From: Eleusine coracana subsp. coracana
Lineage: Eukaryota; Streptophyta; Magnoliopsida; Poales; Poaceae
Assembly (NCBI GenBank): GCA_032690845.1
Contig: CM064426.1
Location: 72,094,403-72,158,402, forward strand
Direction of reading: 5' to 3'
Length of the DNA stretch: 64,000 nt
Under the pieces are notes generated by a model. That model saw only the letters and a program-made list of their open reading frames with translations. It made no database searches and was not told the DNA's origin. Every line of letters begins with the position of its first letter. Within the stretch, counting starts at the first letter, position 1. Positions 14,501 through 24,367 of the stretch are shown piece by piece. Both the position numbers and the translations under genes were made by a program.

Positions 14501-17500
14501 GGCAATGAAGTGTTGTTAAGATTATTTTTCTGTGCTATTATTAGGAGCTTCTTGCTTTCCTATTGGACGGACTCCATGAAGATTTAAATCGGGTTAAATG
14601 CAAACCATATTCTGAAGCTAAAGATTCAGATGGCCGTCCAGATGAAGAGGTTGCAGATGAGTACTGGGGCAACCATTTGGCAAGAAATGATTCAATAATA
14701 GTTGATATCTGCCAGGTTAGTTTTGAATGTGTGTTTATGACATGCATTGACCTCCATATTCTTCTACAAAGATTGTCACCACTCAACTATGTCCTTTCCA
14801 TATCTTCGATTACCTGGATAGGACATTACACATTACAACTTCTCATTTTCATTCTTATGCAAGTATCTTTATAAATCTACTTATATTTAATTAGGAGCAC
14901 TTGCACCAGTGGGGAAGTTATGACATATTCCTTGGAGTTGATGTTTATACATCTGTCGGTTAAATCTTGATTTATCGATATCCAGTCTTGTGTCAGTGTG
15001 CAGAATTGTGATCTGGATAAGGATCCTGTGGTACAGAAATAATTGTTTGAGTACAATGCATGTTACACAAATGTAGTGGCCCTGGGATATATTATGCCAA
15101 TTATTATTTTTGCACTGATACAAATGTGCATAGTGAAACATTTTTTTCCTTGCTTTGTTGATGTACTAGCTTCTATGCTCTACTGATCGTCTTTTGTGCT
15201 TCAATGACAGGGTCAGTACAAGTCGACATTAGTTTGCCCCATTTGCAAAAAAGTGTCTGTCACATTTGATCCGTTTATGTACCTATCTTTGCCCCTTCCT
15301 TCAACAACAATGAGAACAATGACCATAACAGTTTTTAGCTCTGATGGCACTGCTGGGCCATCTCCATACACTGTAAGTGTGCCAAAATCTGGAGATACTA
15401 GAACCCTTGTAAATGCATTAAGCAGTGCTTGTTCACTGAGAGATGATGAATGTCTCCTGGTTGCTGAGGTATTCCTTCCTGCAGTATCATTGTCATCTCA
15501 AAAGTTGCTAAAGTTGACCTTCGTGTTTCCTTATTGTCTGATTATTACCATGTAGGTCTACAATAACAACATTATACGGTACTTGGATGAACCTTCTGAA
15601 GTCATCTCCTTGATCAGAGATGGAGATCGTTTGGTTGCATATCGGCTTCCAAAAGACAGTGAAGATTCACCTATAGTGGTGTTTAGACACCAGCGTATGG
15701 AGTAAGTATAATCTTCGTATTTTCATATTGTATTGACTGGATTTGCATATGAAATATGTGACTGCTGGAAGTTAAAACTAAATCTGGATGTAGATGCACT
15801 TACCGTTAGCTTTCTCAATTTTGTGGTTAAGAAATACACAGGTCTTATAACAAATTAATCATCCTTGATATGCAGGTCATCCCTCTCTAGTTTTGGCAGG
15901 AAGTCTTGGAAGACTTTTGGCACTCCACTTGTGTCAAGTCTTCCGGACACAGTAACTGGAAACACCATTTGCAATCTTTTCCTGAAGGTTATGACTCCAT
16001 TCCAAGCATCGAAAGATGATGTTTCTGAAGCTGACCACACAATTGGTGAAAGCAGTCTTGATAATGATATTACATCAGTCGATATGAACTCTGATGCCTC
16101 AGAGCTCACGAGCAAAATCAACAGTTCTCTTGAGGATGAATCAGGGACTGAAGACGCGATGCAATTTTTCCTTATTAATGAAAAGTTCTCAGACCAGCAC
16201 TTGAAGATAGAAATGGACCAACCTGTTACATTGAAAGGTTCGCAGAAGCGTCTGCATGTGGCTGTATGTTGGCAGGACAGTGGGCTGGAGCAATACAATC
16301 TTGGTTCTTTAGATTCTCTTCCAGAGGTCTACAAAGCAGTGCTATTTTCAAGGAGACCACAAGACACATGCTCTTTGTATGCGTGTCTTGAAGCATTTAT
16401 TAAGGAGGAGCCATTAGGCCCAGATGACATGTGGTAATTTTCTTGAACATTAATATTTTTAATATTATTTTGTTTTACATTATTTGTTCTCGTGTCAGCC
16501 CCCAAAGCTTTGTAGGAAGTAAAATACTTTATTGTTGGAACAATGTAACTGTATTGATGGTACAACAACAACAACAACAACAACAAAGCCTTTTTATCCC
16601 AAGCAAGTTGGGGTAGGCTAGAGATGAAACCCATGGGAACCCAAATCACGGTTCCGGCACGTCTATTGCTAGTCTCCAAGCACTCCTATCCATAGCTAGC
16701 TCCTTAGGGATATCCCACGCCTTCAGGTCTCTCTTAACCGACTCGTCCCAAGTCAAGTTAGGTCGGCCTCTACCTCTCTTAACATTAGCATCTCTCTTTA
16801 GAACCCCACTACATACCGGCGCCTCCGGAGGTCTCCGTTGGACATGTCCGAACCATCTCAACCGATGTTGAACCAATTTCTCCTCGATAGGTGCCACTCC
16901 TATCCTGTCCCGGATATCTTCATTCCGTATTCGGTCTCTTCTTGTATGCCCGCAAAACCAACGCAACATACGCATCTCTGCTACACTTAGTTGTTGAACA
17001 TGTCGTCTTTTCGTAGGCCAGCACTCAGCACCGTATAACATCGCCGGACGAATTGCCGTCCTATAGAATTTACCTTTTAGCTTTTGTGGCACCCTCTTGT
17101 CGCATAAGACGCCGGATGCTTGACGCCATTTCAACCAGCCAGCTGAAATTCTATGCCTAACATCTTCATCGATGTCACCGTCCTTTTGCAACATCGATCC
17201 TAAATAACGAAATGTATCCTTCTTGGCCACCAATTGTCCATCAAGGCTAACGTCTCCATCCTCATGTCTAGTCACGCTAAACTCACACATCATATACTCG
17301 GTCTTGGCCCTACTAAGTCTGAAACCCTTGCACTCTAATGTGTGCCTCCACAGCTCCAACTTCCTATTAACCCCATCCCGACTCTCGTCAACTAACACCA
17401 CATCATCAGCAAAGAGCATACACCAAGGGACATCACTCTGTATTTCTCGTGTGACCTCGTCCATCACTAAAGCAAATAAATAAGGGCTCAATGCTGATCC

Positions 17501-20500
17501 TTGGTGTAGTCCTATTTTAATCGGAAAGTCATTGGTATCGCCATCACATGTCCGAACACACGTCCTCGCGTCCCTGTACATATCCTTGATGAGGGTAATA
17601 TACTTAGTTGGGACTTTGTGCTTCTCCAAGGCCCACCACATGACACTTCTTGGCACTTTGTCATATGCCTTCTCGAGGTCAATAAAGACCATGTGTAAGT
17701 CCTTCTTTTGCTCCCGATATCTCTCCATCAATTGTCGCATTAAGAAAATCGCCTCCATGGTTGATCTTCCAGGCATGAACCCAAACTGGTTTTGCGTCAC
17801 ACTTGTCACTCTTCTTAGGCGATGCTCGATGATTCTCTCCCAGAGCTTCATCGTATGGCTCATCAACTTAATCCCACGATAGTTAGTACAACTTTGAACA
17901 TCTCCCTTGTTCTTGAAGATCGGTACTACTATACTCCTCCTCCATTCTTCCGGCATCTTGTTTGACCGAAAGATGAGGTTAAAAAGCTTAGTTAACCATA
18001 CTATGGCTCTGGCACCTAAGCATCTCCATACTTCGATGGGGATACCATCAGGGCCCATCGCTTTACCACTCTTCATCCTCTTCAAAGCTTCCTCTATCTC
18101 TGTCTCCTGAATTCTTCTCACAAAGCGTCTGTTGTTATCATCAAATGAGTCATCCAACTCAAGTATAGGACCTTCCTCCTCTCCGTTAAACAACTTATCA
18201 AAGTACTCTCGCCATCTGTCCTTGATCTCCTCATCTCTCACCAGGAGTCGGTCTACCCCATCCTTGATACATTTGATTTGGTTGATGTCCCTCGTCTTCC
18301 GCTCACGGATCCTAGCCATCCGATAGATGTCCTTCTCTCCTTCCTTCGTGCCTAGTCGCTGATAAAGGTTATCATATGCCTGACCCTTTGCTACACTCAC
18401 TGCTCGTTTTGCAGCCCTCTTGGCTATTTTATAGCCTTCTATGTTAGTTGCACTCTTATCTAGATGTAGGCGTTTGAAACACTCCTTCTTCTCCTTGATA
18501 GCCCTTTGCACCTCATCATTCCACCACCAGGTGTCTTTTGCTTCTTGTTTGCCTCCTCTACTCACGCCAAACACTTCTGAAGCTACCTTCCGAACACATG
18601 TTGCCATTTTTAGCCACATGTCATCTGGTCCTTCTCCTTCCTCCCAGGGTCCCTCTCCTAGCATCCTCTCCTTAAAAGTTTGCGCCAGCTCCCCTCTAAA
18701 CTTCCACCACTTCGTTCTCGCGGTCTTGGTACGTTTGTCCCTGTATACCCGTACCCGAAAACGAAAATCCGCCACCACAAGCTTATGTTGAGTGACGACA
18801 CACTCCCCAGGTATCACCCTACAGTCCAAGCAAGCACGCCTGTCCTCCCTCCTGGCAAGGATAAAGTCGATTTGGCTCGAGTGTTGTGCACTTCTAAAGG
18901 TCACTAGATGGGATTCCCTCTTCCTAAATATGGTATTCGCTACCAACAAGTCATAAGCTAGTGCCCAATTAAGTATATCCTCCCCCTCCTGATTCCTACT
19001 ACCATACCCGAACCCCCCATGGACCCGCTCGAACCCTACATTAGACGTCCCCACATGGCCGTTAAGGTCTCCTCCTATGAAAAGCTTCTCACTGATAGGT
19101 ATGCCACTAACCATGCTATCTAAATCTTCCCAAAACTGATTCTTGATGCTCTCATTAAGACCTACCTGAGGGGCATATGCACTGATCACATTTAAAGCCG
19201 AATCTCCAACTATCAGCCGAACAAGGATAATCCGGTCCCCGTGCCTCCTAACATCTACGACTCCATCCTTAAGGCTCCTGTCGATCAAGATGCCTACACC
19301 ATTTCTACCCGATGTTGTACCCGTGTACCAAAGCTTGTAGCCCGTATTCTCCACCTCCTTCGCCTTCTGGCCCTTCCATTTAGTCTCTTGAACGCATAGG
19401 ATATTTACACGCCTCCTAGTTGCCACATCGACTAGCTCTCGTAACTTGCCTGTTAGGGACCCTACGTTCCAACTCCCTAGACGAATCCTAGTTGGCTCGG
19501 CTAACTTTCTTACCCTTCGCACCCGTCGAGGAAAGTGCGAAGACCCTTGCTCATTTTTCACCACACCCGGGCGTAGATGTAGCGCGCCACTAAGGTTGCG
19601 ACGACCCGACCCTTGCTCACTATTCATCGTACCCAGGTCACGATACGACGCGCCACTAAGGTTGTGACGACCCGGCCCTTGCCCATTTGACACCACACCC
19701 GGGTTCCGATGTAGCGCGTCGCTAAGAGGGTTACGCCCCAACGAATTTCTTATGGGTTTCATATCCATTTGAGTGGCTGGGTTTTTGACGTTGGTTTGCC
19801 AAACCTAACACAACCCTCCTCCTTTACCCAGGCTTGGGACTGGCTATATTGAGACTCAACATAGGCGGAGTTAATGTAACTGTATTGATGGTGAACTTAC
19901 ATATACGTGTAACCTCTTTCATGTGCTTGGCTTGTCTAAAGTTTATTTTGTTTCAATTTTACAGGTATTGCCCAGGTTGTAAAGAGCACAGGCAAGCTAG
20001 TAAGAAGTTAGACCTTTGGAGGTTACCGGAAATCCTTATAATACACCTGAAAAGATTTTCTTACAGTCGGTATACAAAAAACAAGCTAGAGACATTTGTG
20101 GACTTCCCAATCCATGATCTTGACCTGTCAAAGTATATCGGTCATAGAAACCAGCAAATGCCACACAATTATCGGCTATTTGCTATCAGTAACCACTATG
20201 GAAGTATGGGAGGTGGTCACTATACAGCTTATGTTTATGTAAGTATTCTATCCCCCAGCTGACATGTTTTTGCCTAAGCGACTTGCATTTAACTTGTTTG
20301 GGAAATTGGTTATTGGTCAGGAGGTCGGGCATCCCTTTTACTAAGAATATGATTAAAGTGACATATTGTAATGTTTCAAAAAAAAGTGTGTAGTACATAT
20401 AATGTTGATTGAGTAAACCTTCAAAAATAGTTGAAGTAGTGCTTTTATAATGTTAATAGAAGTGATGTGCATTTAATTTGTTTGAGAAATTGGTCACTGT

Positions 20501-21069
20501 CTAGGGATCTAGCATCCCCTATGCAATTAAACAAACATGTTGTAGTGTTTCAAATAGTCCATAAATAATCACGCATGAATGAACATAATGATGCATAAAC
20601 CTACAAGTATTCAGTTTCTTGATATTGAGATTTAAAAAAAACATGATGGGCTATGCAGGACTGAACAGCTATTCCATAACACGATGGATTTGAAATTGAC
20701 CTTTTGTAGGTTTATTTAATTTTGTGTGTGCTACACATGTTCTTTTTGTATTTTTTTTTAAAAACAATGCAACATGCTGAATTTGCTGAAGGTTTTGGGA
20801 GTTTAGCAAAGCTCATGTACTGTTCCTATTGACAATGCTTTTATTTCACATTTGAGCTAAGGTTTTGACAAAATAGAGGTTCTGATTACGTGCTTTCTTT
20901 GGTGCAGCATGAAGGGAAAAAGGGGTGGTACGACTTTGATGACCGTCATGTGGGTCCTATAACTGAGGATGGCATAAAGACATCAGCAGCTTATGTTCTT
21001 TTTTACAGGCGGGTACAGGATGATAGCTTAGATACAGACATAGAAACAGATTCTGACTGTCCAAGATGA
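8547..21069 (+). CDS. Ubiquitin-specific protease (USP/UBP family, Arabidopsis UBP8-like), 13 exons, 880 aa
   Basis: A cysteine deubiquitinase that cleaves ubiquitin from proteins. Proposed coding exons: 8547-8665, 8791-9021, 12012-12144, 12315-12374, 12448-12540, 13329-13625, 13755-13895, 14545-14715, 15211-15468, 15556-15701, 15876-16433, 19965-20238, 20908-21069. All junctions are GT-AG and the phases join to 880 codons plus TGA. An N-terminal DUSP-like part (VPRRWWKEAQ near residue 40) precedes the catalytic domain. The Cys box GLDNLGNTCFMN places the nucleophile at about Cys275, and the His box GSMGGGHYTAY at about His821. The last exon supplies WYDFDD. CPICKK (424/427) and YCPGCK (738/741) form the zinc ribbon of the fingers. 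Sequence and length agree with recalled plant UBP8-type enzymes. Intron 2 carries a hAT element and intron 11 an RTE LINE, both outside splice signals, so the gene appears intact. The start is the first ATG, before an acidic Pro-rich leader. Confidence 0.93.
9972..10974 (-). mobile_element. Non-autonomous hAT transposon in intron 2 of the protease gene
   Basis: The 1003-bp insertion begins and ends with cagggccggccctg (9972-9985 and 10961-10974). It is flanked by a perfect 8-bp target duplication, tttccggt, at 9964-9971 and 10975-10982. The 8-bp duplication and CAGGG terminus are diagnostic of the hAT superfamily. Only a remnant of a transposase gene remains inside (separate entry), so this looks like an internally deleted copy. 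It sits about 1 kb from either neighbouring exon and leaves splice sites untouched. Confidence 0.93.
10166..10381 (-). pseudogene. hAT transposase C-terminal remnant (frameshifted)
   Basis: Reading the minus strand, one frame gives PVTVGSAERSVSKLKLLKNY, the hallmark of the hAT C-terminal dimerisation region. After a frameshift another frame continues LNRLVILCIEKRLLDDIDID to a stop at 10166-10168. The rest of the transposase is absent. This pairs with the 8-bp duplication of the host element and fixes its orientation. It has no function as it stands. Confidence 0.8.
13991..14350. repeat. Degenerate minisatellite in protease intron 7
   Basis: A phrase like gcaatgtgttagccacttga recurs at about 13993, 14031, 14098, 14154 and 14326, with a further partial copy around 14065. 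Spacing is irregular, mostly 40-70 bp. It lies wholly between exons 7 and 8 and does not touch splice sites. Confidence 0.6.
16562..19872 (-). mobile_element. RTE-type LINE, apparently full length, in intron 11 of the protease gene
   Basis: The insertion is bounded by a perfect 20-bp duplication, aatgtaactgtattgatggt, at 16542-16561 and 19873-19892. On the minus strand it ends in a (TTG)n tail (plus strand acaacaacaac... at 16562) instead of poly(A). It carries one uninterrupted 1040-codon frame (separate entry). The endonuclease type and trinucleotide tail point to the RTE clade. The perfect duplication and open frame suggest a recent insertion. It is antisense to the host gene. Confidence 0.94.
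16646..19768 (-). CDS. RTE LINE polyprotein: AP-like endonuclease and reverse transcriptase, 1040 aa
   Basis: This retrotransposon protein nicks target DNA and copies its own RNA. Residues about 11-76 are three tandem 22-residue repeats of the type GR.NLSGA...GV..N.QGS. The apurinic-type endonuclease spans about 94-336, with WNVGSLTG, QETKW, SAYAP, GGDLNGHVG, SQIDFILARR and the catalytic-type TQHKLVVADF. The reverse transcriptase follows: GPDGIPIEVW (about 572), QFGFMPGRS, FIDLEKAYDKV with the motif A Asp near 697, HQGSALSP, and LFADD with the Asp pair at about 788-789. The C terminus includes a conserved region with PIEEKLVQHRLRWFGHVQRR, typical of this clade. No stop or frameshift interrupts it. 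Whether it is transcribed or active cannot be judged from sequence. Confidence 0.92.
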   Translation of the reverse strand: MDMKPIRNSLGRNPLSDALHRNPGVVSNGQGPGRHNLSGASYRDLGTMNSEQGSGRRNLSGALHLRPGVVKNEQGSSHFPRRVRRVRKLAEPTRIRLGSWNVGSLTGKLRELVDVATRRRVNILCVQETKWKGQKAKEVENTGYKLWYTGTTSGRNGVGILIDRSLKDGVVDVRRHGDRIILVRLIVGDSALNVISAYAPQVGLNESIKNQFWEDLDSMVSGIPISEKLFIGGDLNGHVGTSNVGFERVHGGFGYGSRNQEGEDILNWALAYDLLVANTIFRKRESHLVTFRSAQHSSQIDFILARREDRRACLDCRVIPGECVVTQHKLVVADFRFRVRVYRDKRTKTARTKWWKFRGELAQTFKERMLGEGPWEEGEGPDDMWLKMATCVRKVASEVFGVSRGGKQEAKDTWWWNDEVQRAIKEKKECFKRLHLDKSATNIEGYKIAKRAAKRAVSVAKGQAYDNLYQRLGTKEGEKDIYRMARIRERKTRDINQIKCIKDGVDRLLVRDEEIKDRWREYFDKLFNGEEEGPILELDDSFDDNNRRFVRRIQETEIEEALKRMKSGKAMGPDGIPIEVWRCLGARAIVWLTKLFNLIFRSNKMPEEWRRSIVVPIFKNKGDVQSCTNYRGIKLMSHTMKLWERIIEHRLRRVTSVTQNQFGFMPGRSTMEAIFLMRQLMERYREQKKDLHMVFIDLEKAYDKVPRSVMWWALEKHKVPTKYITLIKDMYRDARTCVRTCDGDTNDFPIKIGLHQGSALSPYLFALVMDEVTREIQSDVPWCMLFADDVVLVDESRDGVNRKLELWRHTLECKGFRLSRAKTEYMMCEFSVTRHEDGDVSLDGQLVAKKDTFRYLGSMLQKDGDIDEDVRHRISAGWLKWRQASGVLCDKRVPQKLKGKFYRTAIRPAMLYGAECWPTKRRHVQQLSVAEMRMLRWFCGHTRRDRIRNEDIRDRIGVAPIEEKLVQHRLRWFGHVQRRPPEAPVCSGVLKRDANVKRGRGRPNLTWDESVKRDLKAWDIPKELAMDRSAWRLAIDVPEP
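20284..20640. repeat. Degenerate direct duplication in protease intron 12
   Basis: The phrase tgcatttaacttgtttggga at 20284 returns as tgcatttaatttgtttgaga at 20468. Scattered matches continue through both segments, giving a period of about 184 bp. It is noncoding and old, judged by the divergence. Confidence 0.5.
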
Positions 21070-22810
21070 GGAGCGGTGGCGAATTTTGAGGCTGGAGTCT
21101 CGGAAACTGTATAGTGATTGGTTGGGGGACAGTTCTGCTGCCAAAAACGGGGAAGAACTGAAGGAAAAACTGCATTGTTTCAGTTCTATGTTATGTAAGC
21201 TGACAGCAGCAGCAACAGACATTTTGTGACAGAGGTAAAGGAACCGAGATAGGTGCAAGAGTGGTTTGATTGCTTGACTTGCGGTGGTTTAATGAATCCA
21301 ACATCCAGAATCAGGCGAAAAAGCAATCTAAGCAGACTGTTGTAGGTTGATACAATATACATGTTTCCCACCCAGATTTTCTAGGGTTCAGAGAGGGAGA
21401 TATTAGAAGATTTATTACTGTTGTAGTTCCCATACAAGTTCATTTTTTTTTTCATCTTCTGACATGTAATTGGTTACGAGAAAACATTGGCTCAAGCCAT
21501 GAGGAAAAGTCAGCCCAGATTTTCTCAACAGTTGATATCATTTCTACATCATAGAGTTATGCTTGGGGCACTTGTTATGTTCTGAACTCCAGTGGGTGGA
21601 TGCCTACGGCTTGAGTAGCTCACCCAATTGCAGCCCGTTGTGTGGTCCTATTTTATGGCGTGGAACTTTCTCCCGATGCATATACAGGCGTGTCTATATC
21701 TCGTCATATTCAAGCAAAATACATATGAAAATTCTGTTGATATGGCAGGCCCACTTTATTTTGCGCCGGTGCGTTTCGTCCCCAGACACATGCATCGCGC
21801 ATTCATCAGTCACGCCGCGTGCTTGTGTATGCGCCACGGTGTTACCGGTGAAATGTATGTGAAATTTGCTACTTCGTTCATAATAATAAAGAAAAAGAAT
21901 CTGCAGAAGCACAGTAGCTGGTTTTCAGGGTCTGTTGGTATAGGGAAGATATGTACGTGTTGAAGGAAAGGCCATGGATTAGGTTCACACACACACACAC
22001 ACTCAGTGAGCTCTGTCTGTGCCTCACGCACTCGCGACACATCTGATCATGTGGCGTGTCTGTGCGCGCGCGTGTCTGCGTGTGACTCTGAAAAGCTGGC
22101 TGGCTGCAACTGGGAGCTGAATGGCCCTCAAAAAGAAAAAGAAAAAAGAAACTGGGAGCTGAATGAATGAGTGAAATCCGGCCGTGCAGTGGAGTGGAGT
22201 GGAGTCGAGGGTGATGGAAAGGGGAAAGGGCCCCTGCCTACTGCGCTGTGTCGTTTGTCCGGGTAGCCCAAAATCTAGCGGGCAGCAGTACAGTAGAGAC
22301 GTCAATGGCGACGTGATGATGTGACCCCTCACACGGACGGCAAAAAGGTAAAGCCACCTTCCTTTCTTCTCTCTCTCGGTCGAGCTAGCTCTGCGTGTGC
22401 TGTCACGCACCCACGCGTGTGTCCTCTCCTCTCCTGTCGATCGATGTGCACGACACCTTCCGTCCACCTGCCTGTCCTGCCGGCACTTGGAGCCCCTCCA
22501 AGAGCAGGTTCCAGAGCGCCCTGGCCTCGCTCGCTCGTGCCTCCATTTATCCTCTACAGTTACACGCAGTACGCATTGTAATCCAGAACAGTACTAGTAC
22601 ATGTTCTCTCTCTCCGGCCGCTCTAGCTATAGAGAGAAGACAAAGGCAATCCAATAGTACTAGGCAATAGGAACGGGAGATACGCGTCGATCCGGGCGGC
22701 CCATCACCCGGAACAGTGCCGCTACGTGTCGTGCTATACGTAATCGCTCCAGTGAAATCATTTTGAATGCTTCGTTTTCAGTTAACAACCATGCCAGCGC
22801 TAATCAATAC
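21070..22810. other. 3' region of the protease gene and intergenic DNA
   Basis: The first few hundred bases after the stop codon probably contain the 3' UTR, though no single polyadenylation site can be fixed by eye. A (CA)n run lies at about 21990-22004. A more GC-rich stretch at 22180-22720 contains several overlapping short frames (for example 22321-22581) with no recognisable domain. I do not call a gene there. Confidence 0.4.
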
Positions 22811-22812
22811 TA

Positions 22813-23018
22813 CTCCATCAGTTTAATATTTATAAGATACTCTAACATTCTTAAATTTTCTCAAATTATAAGATATCCTCGTTTCTCAACATACTTTTAT
22901 TTCTTTCTAATATATCTCTATTTTTTATCTTCCTTCTCTTTTTTTTAGCATATCTTTTCACCCCTTCTTAATTCTTGTGTTCAGAACCAAAACATTTTAT
23001 ATTGTTAAACAGAGAGAG
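22813..23018. mobile_element. Stowaway-like MITE (206 bp)
   Basis: TA dinucleotides flank both ends (22811-22812 and 23019-23020). The left end is ctccatcagtttaatattta. The reverse-complemented right end is ctctctctgtttaacaatat. The imperfect terminal inverted repeat, size and AT content fit a decayed Stowaway copy. Confidence 0.68.
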
Positions 23019-23084
23019 TAAAAAAAATACAACTTTTAGCAAAAAAAAAGAAGCGGACATTATAAAGCCCATTATAAAACAGAG

Positions 23085-24000
23085 CCCATATAGCGACGTC
23101 TGTTACTAAATAACAGAAATTAGTGACAGACACTTTACCGCCGGCCACTAATTGGTGTTATACAGATTTATAACGGCTCATAAATATGGTTTGTCACTAA
23201 CTTGTGCAACCACCTATAAAAGGAGTGCAGGGAGAGCGTAAACCCTATCTGGTTGCTCCTTCCGTCCCTCCTCTTTCATCGCCACTTTTGCCTCTTCCCT
23301 TCCGTCCCTCCTCTTTCGCCATCCTTGTACTTCTCTTCCGACGCTCCCATGACCTGCTCGTGCTATCAGGGGGTGTTGGCCGCCGCCACCAGGTTGTGAC
23401 CCGCCGCATACCGTCGGCAGAGGATGCTCGTGCAAAGAAGTGAAAGGTCGGGCTGGTGTGGGGTGTCGGCCATCGAGGCGTCACGTCGATGGTTGTGATG
23501 ATGACAGATCTGAGAGAGAGGGTGTTGGCTGCCACGACGGTCGCGATGACCGTGGTTGCAAAGGCTACCCCAACATCGTGGGGACGATGGCCGCCACGAC
23601 AACGGTCACCCTCGATGCCGTCTGGATTGCATCACAGGCCATCGGCGACCTCTTGGATGACTACAACTAGGTGGGGCCACCCTCTTCCTCACCAAGCACG
23701 TCGATGAGGATGGTGGCCATCGTTGGGACGGTGGCGACGGTGTACGCCACTGGAGCCTAGGGTAGGGTTAGAGCTTTGAAAGCGGGGTCATCACCTTTTG
23801 GTGCGGACTTTGCTTTTTTTTTTGTCGACTGATGGTGTGGTAGTGACAGAAGCAATTTTTTTTATATTGCTAACCATGTAGGTAGTGACAGACATGCAAC
23901 CCATCACTAAAAAATATAAAATTCAATAACAGTTATTTGTAGGGAATACTGTGTCCGCCACAATGACCGATTATGATTCATTACTGAAAGTGTTTATTGT
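23085..24000. repeat. Region with scattered gtgacagac / gtcactaa motifs, possible decayed DNA transposon
   Basis: Short motifs recur on both strands at the two flanks: ttagtgacagacac (about 23132), gtcactaac (about 23195), tagtgacag (23831 and 23883) and catcactaaaa (about 23902). Between them is a GC-rich core at 23240-23770 with a TATA-like tataaaagg near 23215 and short frames without known domains. Clustered subterminal motifs around a GC-rich core are common in grass CACTA-type derivatives. I could not find matched ends or a target duplication, so the class is a guess. Confidence 0.35.
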
Positions 24001-24130
24001 ACCAGTGAATGATCTTTGTTTTAGTTACTGTATGACCCAATTAACCCTTTTCACGCCGCCTATAGCGCCACTCAGGCTTAGCCACAAAGTAAGTGTGCTA
24101 TGTTTTGAAGCTGCAGTCACAAATAAGTTA

Positions 24131-24365
24131 CTCCCTTCGTTCTTAAATTATTATCGTTGTTGATTTTTTTTGTCAACTTTAATTATTTATTTTATTCAAA
24201 ATATTATTTTAAATATGCAAATTTTTTAGTTATGACTTAATTTTATTTGATAATAAAATAAACTATAACAATATATATAATATTATTTAGTTTTTTTAAA
24301 ATAAAACAAAAGATCAAAGTTAATTAAAAAAATCAATAACAATAATAATTTAAGAGCGGAGAAAA
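24131..24365. mobile_element. Stowaway-type MITE (235 bp)
   Basis: TA flanks lie at 24129-24130 and 24366-24367. The left end reads ctcccttcgttcttaaatta and the reverse-complemented right end reads ttttctccgctcttaaatta, followed by further matching ttatt(a/g)ttg. The interior is AT-rich. The subterminal attattatcgttgttgatt is also present in the copy at 36.2 kb. Confidence 0.85.
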
Positions 24366-24367
24366 TA

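Noticed and set aside
17223..19667. Plus-strand frames across the LINE in intron 11
   Set aside because: They are antisense to the 1040-codon LINE protein and have no motifs.
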